Origin: Suilimivivens sp964507235
GTDB taxonomy: Bacteria > Bacillota > Clostridia > Lachnospirales > Lachnospiraceae
Assembly (NCBI GenBank): GCA_964507235.1
Contig: CAZDPE010000129.1
Span: forward strand, 1-6,260
DNA: 6,260 nt
Reading direction: 5' to 3'
Shown: positions 1 through 5,442 of the stretch, one piece after another
How the letters are laid out: every line of letters starts with the position of its first letter
How positions within the stretch are numbered: the stretch's first letter is position 1
Made by a program: the position numbers and the translations under genes
Notes under the pieces: model-generated
Told to the model about the DNA's origin: nothing
Seen by the model: only the letters and a program-made list of their open reading frames with translations
Databases searched by the model: none

Positions 1-95
1 CTCAAATTAGCCTTTTTAAGTCTTTCCCTCGCCGCCTCTCTCTGCTCCTCGGATAACCTCCTCGGCTTACGATAACTAACGAAAGATTTCGGCAT
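1..95 (-). CDS. Possible 5' end of an unidentified gene, cut by the window edge
   Basis: An open frame starts with ATG at 95 and runs 31 codons off the left edge with no stop. The visible peptide is very rich in Arg, Lys and Glu and looks like a charged helix (MPKSFVSYRKPRR, then a run dominated by E, R, A and K). That amino-acid pattern looks more like real protein than noise, and the other frames on this strand and the opposite one look less protein-like. Against it, no good ribosome binding site precedes the ATG, and the frame stays open upstream of the ATG through the end of the preceding gene, so the true start is uncertain. It lies about 29 bp after the PRTase-like gene with no terminator between them, so it could be co-transcribed. 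I do not recognise the family. It could equally be a chance open frame. Confidence 0.3.
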   Translation of the reverse strand, partial: MPKSFVSYRKPRRLSEEQREAARERLKKANL

Positions 96-124
96 TTCAT
101 AGGTCTTGTCGATATCTGTATGAA

Positions 125-763
125 TTAAATTTTGGAATATCCAAATGCATTTGCAAATGCATCAATCGGCTGATTTTCCTTGCACATGCTGCAGCCCTCC
201 GGATTATATGCTTTATAATCCGGTATATCCACAATCGTAAACAGAGCTTTAATGGGAATTCCTATAACACTGTTTGCCGCACTGAACACGGCGCTGATTC
301 CGCTGATAACAGCGCCGTAGTAGCTGAGCGCCTGAGTAGCTTTGATAATGGTCTGGCCGGTTGTTGCAGAAGCGAGTAAAAGCAGTACATTTTTACCTTT
401 AATCATGGGAAGAAGATTATCTCTGAACAAAATCTGCCCTGAATTTGCAAATTCCGGCGTAACAATATACATTGTTTTGTGGGAATTCATGGAATAGATA
501 CCGGCTCTTGTCAGTTCCTCCGCCATAAATGCGCCTATAATTTCACATCCGTCTATGCAGACAATAGTGTCCACAATGGTCGTAGCCTCTATCTGCCTGC
601 TCAGCTCCTTTGCTGCCATAGATGCCTCGCTTAACCGCGATTTTATGGTCGTCATATCCAGAAAATAATTTACATGGGAATTCGGCGTTACGAAATGGCC
701 TGGTATTGCTTTTAAAACTACATTAGGGTGATTTTTTGAACAAATTTTTATCATATCCTGCAT
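125..763 (-). CDS. Orotate phosphoribosyltransferase-like protein with degenerate PRPP loop
   Basis: A 212-residue cytoplasmic protein of the type I phosphoribosyltransferase (PRTase) fold, closest in style to PyrE-like proteins. Visible landmarks are an IVCIDGCEIIGAFMAEEL segment (about 67-84), typical of clostridial OPRT-like proteins, the PRPP-loop region VLLLLASATTGQT (126-138) and a C-terminal CSMCKENQPID stretch with a Cys-x-x-Cys pair (C191, C194). The TTGxT phosphate-binding part is kept, but the two acidic residues normally before it are Leu130 and Ala131, so normal PRPP chemistry is doubtful. The start is ATG at 763, because AAGGAGGT (771-778) lies 7 nt before it; a longer frame from TTG at 784 would place this site inside the gene. 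It is the fourth gene of the dehydrogenase-mtaD-ahcY operon, 33 bp after ahcY. A role with a purine or nucleoside product of that pathway, catalytic or sensory, is inference. Orotate PRTase activity is unlikely on sequence and context. Confidence 0.8.
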   Translation of the reverse strand: MQDMIKICSKNHPNVVLKAIPGHFVTPNSHVNYFLDMTTIKSRLSEASMAAKELSRQIEATTIVDTIVCIDGCEIIGAFMAEELTRAGIYSMNSHKTMYIVTPEFANSGQILFRDNLLPMIKGKNVLLLLASATTGQTIIKATQALSYYGAVISGISAVFSAANSVIGIPIKALFTIVDIPDYKAYNPEGCSMCKENQPIDAFANAFGYSKI

Positions 764-770
764 AGGACAT

Positions 771-778
771 ACCTCCTT
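771..778 (-). promoter_or_regulatory. Ribosome binding site that fixes the start of the PRTase-like gene
   Basis: AAGGAGGT on the minus strand is a near-perfect anti-16S match. It lies 7 nt before ATG at 763 and overlaps codons of the longer TTG-started frame, so ATG 763 is the better start. Confidence 0.8.
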
Positions 779-796
779 TTTCAATCCAATTTAAAT

Positions 797-2047
797 TTAA
801 TCTAATGTGTAACTATTTAAATATTTTTCCTGCTCAGGCGTTAATACATCGATTTCCTTGCCGAGGAATGCCAGCTTGCGCTTTGCTACATCCCGGTCAA
901 CTTCTTTCGGAACATCAATCAGCTTTTCCGTAAGCTCCCTTCCGTGCTCGACCAGATATTTTGCAGAAAGAGCCTGAATGGCAAAACTCATGTCCATAAT
1001 TTCTGCCGGATGCCCGTCACCTGCCGCCAGATTAACCAGTCTGCCTTCGCCGAGAACAAATACCCACTGTCCCTGAGGAAGCCTGTAGCCCATAATATTC
1101 TTTCTCATTTCCCTTGTTTCCACTGCAATTTTACGAAGTCCTGCCATATCAATTTCACAGTCAAAATGACCTGCATTGCAAAGGATAGCGCCGTCCTTTA
1201 ATACGGCAAAATCTTCCTCATCAATAACCTTCTCACATCCTGTAACGGTAACAAAGAAATCGCCTGCCTTGGCAGCCTCATGCATAGGCATTACATCAAA
1301 ACCATCCATAACGGCTTCAATCGCTTTAATGGGATCGATTTCCGTTACAATCACTCTTGCCCCAAGTCCCTTGGCTCTCATAGCCGTTCCTTTACCGCAC
1401 CAGCCGTAGCCTGCCACCACTACGATTTTTCCTGCTACAATCAGATTCGTGGTTCTATTGATTCCATCCCATACAGACTGGCCTGTACCGTACCTGTTAT
1501 CAAATAAATGCTTACAGTCCGCATTATTCACACGAACCATGGGGAATTTCAGTTCTCCCGCTTTATTCATGGCTTCAAGGCGGATAATACCTGTAGTGGT
1601 TTCTTCACAGCCGCCGATGATATTCGGAATCAGCTCCGGCATATGACTGTGTACCATATTCACCAAATCGCCGCCGTCATCAATAATAATATTGGGACCG
1701 GCCTCCAGAGTATGACGGATATGCATCTCATATTCTTCCGGAGTGCTGTCATACCAGGCATGTACTTCAAGACCGTCTGCTGCAAGGGCAGCTGCCACAT
1801 CATCCTGAGTAGAAAGAGGATTGGAACCTGTTACATACATTTCCGCACCGCCTGCCCGAAGCACCTTGCAAAGATAGGCCGTTTTTGCCTCCAAATGCAC
1901 GGAAAGCGCTATTTTTTTACCTGCAAAGGGCTTCGTCTTTGAAAACTCTTCCTCCAGTGTCCGGAGTAAATCGCAATTTCTTTTTACCCACTCAATTTTA
2001 CGCTCACCGGACTGCGCTAAATTAATATCTCTGATTTCACTGCTCAT
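797..2047 (-). CDS. ahcY: Adenosylhomocysteinase family protein (SAH or S-inosylhomocysteine hydrolase)
   Basis: A complete 416-residue NAD-dependent cytoplasmic hydrolase that splits the thioether-linked nucleoside from homocysteine. It is the short form seen in Thermotoga and archaea and lacks the C-terminal KPxxYRY tail of eukaryotic enzymes. Conserved blocks are LSTQDDVAAAL (78-88), DDGGDL (123-128), GCEETTTGIIRL (146-157), catalytic Lys179 and Asp183 in KHLFDNRYGTGQS, the NAD loop GYGWCGKG (213-220), NAGHFDCEI (291-299) and GDGHPAEIMDMSF (343-355). Human Cys195 is replaced by Thr188, as in related short forms. In the substrate loop HLEAKTAYL (51-59), the residues matching human Thr57 and Glu59, which contact adenine, are Glu53 and Lys55. 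With mtaD 50 bp upstream, the real substrate may be S-inosylhomocysteine (inference). GGAGG (2055-2059) lies 7 nt before the ATG. Family assignment is very firm; substrate is open. Confidence 0.95.
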   Translation of the reverse strand: MSSEIRDINLAQSGERKIEWVKRNCDLLRTLEEEFSKTKPFAGKKIALSVHLEAKTAYLCKVLRAGGAEMYVTGSNPLSTQDDVAAALAADGLEVHAWYDSTPEEYEMHIRHTLEAGPNIIIDDGGDLVNMVHSHMPELIPNIIGGCEETTTGIIRLEAMNKAGELKFPMVRVNNADCKHLFDNRYGTGQSVWDGINRTTNLIVAGKIVVVAGYGWCGKGTAMRAKGLGARVIVTEIDPIKAIEAVMDGFDVMPMHEAAKAGDFFVTVTGCEKVIDEEDFAVLKDGAILCNAGHFDCEIDMAGLRKIAVETREMRKNIMGYRLPQGQWVFVLGEGRLVNLAAGDGHPAEIMDMSFAIQALSAKYLVEHGRELTEKLIDVPKEVDRDVAKRKLAFLGKEIDVLTPEQEKYLNSYTLD

Positions 2048-2097
2048 TTCGTGTCCTCCATTCCTTTTACATTTTTCATTTCCTGTTTCAAAGCAGA

Positions 2098-3399
2098 TTA
2101 ATATTCCTTCTTATCCAGTCCCATCCGGGTTATGATTTCATTTACTTTTTTATATACCAGCTCTTCATCCATGGTCAATATTTTTCTGTCTTCCATTGTA
2201 ATTTTGCCGTCAATAATAACTGTTTCCACCTCAGAACCGTTTGCAGAATAAGAAAGTCCCGCAATCAGATTATTTCTGGGGGTAAGGGAAGGCGTATTCA
2301 GGTTCAAAACAGCAAGATCCGCCTTTTTACCTGCTTCAATGGTACCGATTTCCTTCTCAAGCCCAAGCGCCCTGGCGCCGTTAATGGTTGCAATACGGAA
2401 ACCCTCTCTTGCACTGACACACTGGGGAGTTTTATTGACGCCTTTATGAATTAAGGTCAGAAGGCTCAACTCATGAAACATATTAAGACTGTTATTGGAA
2501 GCTGCCCCGTCTGTTCCAAGACACACATTCACTCCTTTTTCCAGCATTTTGGAAACAGGCGCAAAACCATTTCCCAGCTTCATATTGCTGGCAGGATTAG
2601 TAACTACGCTGGCTCCTTTTGCCTTTAAAATATCTATATCGCTGTCTGTTGCCTGCACGCAGTGGGCCACGATTGCAGGAACGTCAAACAGTCCGTTCCT
2701 GTCAGCCATTTCAATAGGCGTACAGCCGTATTTTTCCCGAATCTGCTCCATTTCACTGACACTTTCGGATAAATGCACATGAATCCGCATATTATTTTTC
2801 TTTGCTTCCTCAGATACAATCCGCATAAACCCGTCATCGCAGGTATAAGGCGCATGGGGTCCTAATGCAAAGCTCAGTCTGTCACAGTCCTTCGCCGCAT
2901 CTCTTTCCTCATATGCCTGTTTTAACCGGATTTGCCCTGCTTCATCATTACCGTTTCCAATCAGTCCCCGGCAGATTACGGCTCTCATGCCGGATTCCTT
3001 CACCGCCCTGGTAGTCTGGTGAATGTTCATCTGCATATCGTTAAAGCAGGTTGTCCCGCTTTTCATCATTTCAATAATGGCAAGACAGGCTCCCCAATAA
3101 GTGTCCTCATCCGTCATCTGCTGTTCAATGGGGTCTATGGTTCCAAACAGCCAGTCCATAAAGGATAAATCATCCGCCACATTTCTCATAAATGCCATAT
3201 AGGAATGAGTATGGCAATTCACAAGTCCCGGAATCACCAGCTTATCCCTTCCGTCAATTACCTTATCCTCTGCAAAGCCTTCCGGCTTTTCTCCTATAGC
3301 AGCAATCCTGTCCCCTTCAATATAGATGCTGGTTTCCGTCACCTCATCCCTGTTTCCGTCAGGAAGCACTGCCAAAATATTTTTTAATACAATTCCCAT
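2098..3399 (-). CDS. mtaD: 5-methylthioadenosine/S-adenosylhomocysteine deaminase (MtaD family)
   Basis: A complete 433-residue amidohydrolase of the MtaD/DadD/TrzN group, which removes the 6-amino group of SAH, 5'-methylthioadenosine or 5'-deoxyadenosine to give the inosyl compound and ammonia. Compared from memory with Thermotoga TM0936, the active-site set is intact: metal ligands His63 and His65 (NCHTH), His209, His246 (VAHC) and Asp297 (GTDGAASNNS), the proton-shuttle Glu212 (HLSES), plus substrate-side Glu92 (DPIE), Arg144 (CRGL), Arg158 and His182 (GPHAPY). The N-terminal and C-terminal segments (about 1-55 and 355-433) form the usual beta-sandwich, with ADLAVLNL and VIIDGKI. GGAGG (3406-3410) lies 6 nt before the ATG. 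The gene follows the dehydrogenase by 23 bp and precedes ahcY by 50 bp, so deaminase and hydrolase are probably made together. Which of the three substrates dominates cannot be read from sequence. Confidence 0.93.
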   Translation of the reverse strand: MGIVLKNILAVLPDGNRDEVTETSIYIEGDRIAAIGEKPEGFAEDKVIDGRDKLVIPGLVNCHTHSYMAFMRNVADDLSFMDWLFGTIDPIEQQMTDEDTYWGACLAIIEMMKSGTTCFNDMQMNIHQTTRAVKESGMRAVICRGLIGNGNDEAGQIRLKQAYEERDAAKDCDRLSFALGPHAPYTCDDGFMRIVSEEAKKNNMRIHVHLSESVSEMEQIREKYGCTPIEMADRNGLFDVPAIVAHCVQATDSDIDILKAKGASVVTNPASNMKLGNGFAPVSKMLEKGVNVCLGTDGAASNNSLNMFHELSLLTLIHKGVNKTPQCVSAREGFRIATINGARALGLEKEIGTIEAGKKADLAVLNLNTPSLTPRNNLIAGLSYSANGSEVETVIIDGKITMEDRKILTMDEELVYKKVNEIITRMGLDKKEY

Positions 3400-3422
3400 G
3401 TAAAACCTCCCTGAATTTTATT

Positions 3423-4379
3423 TTAAGACACAATATTCCTCTCCTCGCCTTTTAAAAAGGCTTCTATGTTTCTACAGGTTTCTGAAACACATCTGGTTCT
3501 TGCTTCCATGCTCGCCCATGCCATATGCGGAGTAATAATCAGTCTGCTGCTGTCCATGAATTTACTTAAGGGATTGCTGTTTTTCATAGGCTCCGTACCT
3601 GTCACGTCCAGCCCTGCTCCCAGAATATACTCTTTTGTCAGCGCGGTATACAAATCCTCGTCATTTACAACAGGCCCTCTTGCCACATTAATAAGAATTG
3701 CCGTTTTCTTCATCTTTTTCAAGGCATCCAGATTTATCAGGTTCCTTGTAATATCACTTAAAGGACAGTGCAGGGACAGGAAATCGGACTGAGCGAGCAG
3801 TGTATCAAAATCCACTCTTTCATATTCTGTGCAGCTGCTTTTTCCCGTAACCGAATAAAATATTACACGGCATCCAAAAGCCCTGGCTATTTCCGCCACC
3901 TTCCTGCCGATATTTCCCATGCCGATAATTCCCCAGGTCTTGCCTGCCAGCTCCGTATAGGGAATATCAAAATTGGAAAACCTGTCCTGCGCCGCATATT
4001 CCCCGGACTTCACATAATTATCATAATGGTTCAGTTTTTCCAGAATATACAGGCAGAGGGCAAAGGTGTGCTGGGCTACTGCATCTGTGGAATAATTTAC
4101 CACATTGGCCACCTTAATTCCCCTGTTTCTGCAATAAGCAAGGTCAACATTGTCATAACCTGTGGCAAACTCGCAAATCAGCTTTACATTCTGTGCATCC
4201 TTTAATGTTTCCGCATTCAGCGGCGCTTTGTTTGCAACAATAATTTCCGCATCTTTCACTCTTTCCGGCACATCTTCCTTCGTTGTGTTGCGGTATACCG
4301 TCGCTTCTCCGTATGTACCGATTTCATCTACTGAAACATCTGTTCCTACGCTGTTTCTCTCTAAAACTACTATCTTCAT
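3423..4379 (-). CDS. D-isomer 2-hydroxyacid dehydrogenase, hydroxypyruvate reductase-like
   Basis: A complete 318-residue NAD(P)-dependent oxidoreductase interconverting a 2-oxoacid and a D-2-hydroxyacid. The flexible substrate domain is split around an inserted Rossmann domain (about 100-285). The dinucleotide loop is GMGNIG (153-158). The catalytic triad is Arg234 (NVARGPVV), Glu263 (GTEP) and His285 (TPHMAWAS); the TPHxAWAS block resembles glycerate dehydrogenase/hydroxypyruvate reductase. ICEFATGYDNVDL (68-80) is the usual substrate-loop region. After the second Rossmann strand, where NAD-specific members carry Asp, the sequence reads FYSVTGK with Ser176 and Lys180, which may favour NADP (inference). 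AGGAG (4389-4393) lies 9 nt before the ATG. It is the first gene of the operon leading to mtaD and ahcY, but no established step of SAH recycling needs it. True substrate unknown; glycerate, lactate or a longer 2-hydroxyacid are all possible. Confidence 0.9.
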   Translation of the reverse strand: MKIVVLERNSVGTDVSVDEIGTYGEATVYRNTTKEDVPERVKDAEIIVANKAPLNAETLKDAQNVKLICEFATGYDNVDLAYCRNRGIKVANVVNYSTDAVAQHTFALCLYILEKLNHYDNYVKSGEYAAQDRFSNFDIPYTELAGKTWGIIGMGNIGRKVAEIARAFGCRVIFYSVTGKSSCTEYERVDFDTLLAQSDFLSLHCPLSDITRNLINLDALKKMKKTAILINVARGPVVNDEDLYTALTKEYILGAGLDVTGTEPMKNSNPLSKFMDSSRLIITPHMAWASMEARTRCVSETCRNIEAFLKGEERNIVS

Positions 4380-4416
4380 TTCAATGAACTCCTATCTACT
4401 GTAATATTACTTTTCT

Positions 4417-4445
4417 ATTGTAAACGAAAGTTTCCATAAAATCCA
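4417..4445 (-). promoter_or_regulatory. Candidate promoter of the dehydrogenase-mtaD-ahcY-PRTase operon
   Basis: On the minus strand TACAAT (4417-4422) is a good -10 match. A 17-nt spacer leads to TGGATT (4440-4445), only a weak -35. The position, downstream of the preceding gene's terminator and about 38 bp before the dehydrogenase ATG, is right for the operon promoter. The -35 part overlaps a direct repeat, which would suit an activator. Confidence 0.35.
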
Positions 4446-4467
4446 TAAATATGCGGTAAATATTTAC
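4434..4467. repeat. Direct repeat and palindrome in the operon's upstream region
   Basis: CCATAAA occurs twice with a 9-bp period (4434-4440 and 4443-4449, plus-strand reading). A perfect 12-bp palindrome GTAAATATTTAC follows at 4456-4467. Both lie at or just upstream of the candidate promoter. They could be regulator sites, but in such AT-rich DNA chance is a real alternative. Confidence 0.3.
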
Positions 4468-4472
4468 AAATA

Positions 4473-4500
4473 GGAGCTGCTTCATAATAGAAGCAGCTCC
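4473..4500 (-). terminator. Hairpin terminator after the XRE-methyltransferase gene
   Basis: A perfect 11-bp inverted repeat, GGAGCTGCTTC and GAAGCAGCTCC, surrounds a 6-nt loop, starting 2 nt after the TGA stop of the XRE-methyltransferase gene. On the minus strand it is followed by TATTTGTAAATATTT, an imperfect U-tract. It separates this gene from the operon downstream. Read on the plus strand the tail is less T-rich, and no gene enters from that side. Confidence 0.8.
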
Positions 4501-4502
4501 AT

Positions 4503-5312
4503 TCATTTCATCTTTTCCGCAATCATAATATCCATGCAATGCTGATGGGGAATGCCGCTGCTATTACAGTCAAAAATAATTTCTTCTGTTTTATGCAATT
4601 TCCAGTCGTGATAATGCATAAAGAGTTCCCCGGAACTCCAGCGGAAATGATTGCTGTCTTTATCAGGCGGAACCTCGACAAACGGTTTTTCCACAAACAC
4701 ATTGATTGCATGTATGCCATTTTCATTTGTGTATTCTTTTAGATTTGATATAAATTCTTCCCTGATTTCCGGTTTAATAAAATGAAACACACCGCTGCTA
4801 AAAACAATATCATACATTTCGGCCGCACGGAAATCTGTTAAGTCGGCTTTAAAAAAGTCAACGTATGTATTACATCTTTCTGCAAGCCGTTTTCCTTTTT
4901 CTATTCCGGTTTCAGATAAATCAAAAGCCGTTACGATATAGCCGTTTCTGGCAAGAAAAACAGCATCTTTCCCTTCTCCACAGCCGATATCCAATATTTT
5001 TAACGGTTTTACCGGAGGCTTAAGCTTCATGATTTCATAACATAGGCTGTTAGGAGTAATTCCCCAATAATAATCTTCCATATCATATCGTTTATCATAT
5101 TCAGAATGTATCAAAGACTTATATCCCAAAAGAGAATCAATGCTTGTATCTAACACGCCTGCAATCACAGGGAGCATATCCACTTCCGGATAATTTGTTC
5201 CGTTTTCCCATTTTGATACTGCTTGAAATGAAACATTTAATTTGTCAGCCAAGGTTTGCTGCGTGTAGCCTAAAGCCTTTCTCTTATTCATAATCACTGT
5301 TCCGATATTCAT
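4503..5312 (-). CDS. XRE-family HTH / TehB-like SAM methyltransferase fusion
   Basis: A complete 269-residue two-domain protein. Residues about 2-63 form a Cro/C1-type (XRE) DNA-binding domain with TQQTLADKLNVS and recognition helix SFQAVSKWENG (28-38). Residues about 100-268 form a class I methyltransferase: motif I LDIGCGEGKDAVFLA (107-121), acidic ribose-binding Asp131 (AFDLS), KADLTDF (155-161) with Asp157 near the adenine, and YDIVFSSGVFHFI (167-179). The catalytic domain resembles TehB/small-molecule methyltransferases rather than DNA methylases, since no NPPY or PC motif is present. AAAGGAG (5321-5327) lies 8 nt before the ATG, and its own terminator follows, so it appears to be a single-gene unit. 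Such a fusion could be a regulator that senses SAM or SAH, or an enzyme that controls its own expression; both are inference. Target substrate unknown. Confidence 0.88.
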   Translation of the reverse strand: MNIGTVIMNKRKALGYTQQTLADKLNVSFQAVSKWENGTNYPEVDMLPVIAGVLDTSIDSLLGYKSLIHSEYDKRYDMEDYYWGITPNSLCYEIMKLKPPVKPLKILDIGCGEGKDAVFLARNGYIVTAFDLSETGIEKGKRLAERCNTYVDFFKADLTDFRAAEMYDIVFSSGVFHFIKPEIREEFISNLKEYTNENGIHAINVFVEKPFVEVPPDKDSNHFRWSSGELFMHYHDWKLHKTEEIIFDCNSSGIPHQHCMDIMIAEKMK

Positions 5313-5330
5313 ATATACCGCTCCTTTCCT

Positions 5331-5358
5331 GCCTTTAAGTATACTTTACTATAAAGGC
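5331..5358. promoter_or_regulatory. Inverted repeat over -10-like boxes before the XRE-methyltransferase gene
   Basis: GCCTTTA (5331-5337) and TAAAGGC (5352-5358) form 7-bp arms 14 bp apart. On the minus strand TATACT (5338-5343) lies between the arms and TATAGT (5348-5353) overlaps one arm; each matches the -10 consensus at 5 of 6 positions. No convincing -35 was found at the usual spacing for either. The layout suits an operator for the XRE protein encoded just downstream, but no binding data can be seen here. Confidence 0.4.
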
Positions 5359-5442
5359 AAGTAAGAATCTATAACGGCATCGGATAGTTTGCTATTGAAA
5401 TTCAACCAGGAGTAGAAAATAATAATTACAGAAACAGGATTA
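5359..5442. other. Intergenic remainder between the two methyltransferase genes
   Basis: This AT-rich stretch runs between the stop of the LCMT-family gene and the repeat before the XRE-methyltransferase gene. I see no strong hairpin with a U-tract, so no terminator can be assigned to the LCMT-family gene, and no small open frame with a ribosome binding site. Read-through into the next gene is possible. Confidence 0.5.

Noticed and set aside
125..763. Genuine pyrE (orotate phosphoribosyltransferase)
   Set aside because: The acidic residues of the PRPP loop are missing and no other pyrimidine gene is present in the window. Only the fold-level similarity is supported.
1508..1942. 144-codon plus-strand open frame
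   Set aside because: It lies wholly antisense to the well-conserved ahcY coding region, its translation looks like no known protein, and no ribosome binding site or partner gene was seen. It is a shadow frame.
3768..4205. 145-codon plus-strand open frame
   Set aside because: It is antisense to the conserved Rossmann domain of the hydroxyacid dehydrogenase. The translation has no recognisable domain, so it is a shadow frame.
4380..4472. SAM or SAH riboswitch before the operon
   Set aside because: The leader is short and AT-rich, with no set of paired helices or conserved core that I recognise from SAM or SAH riboswitches. The strong hairpin nearby belongs to the gene upstream.
4473..4500. 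Hairpin as an insertion-sequence end or attachment site
   Set aside because: There is one copy only, its position just after a stop codon and the following T-rich stretch fit a terminator, and no transposase or integrase is present in the window.
4503..5312. DNA methyltransferase of a restriction-modification system, suggested by HTH plus methyltransferase
   Set aside because: No NPPY/DPPY or PC catalytic motif and no restriction endonuclease gene nearby. The catalytic domain looks like the TehB/small-molecule type.
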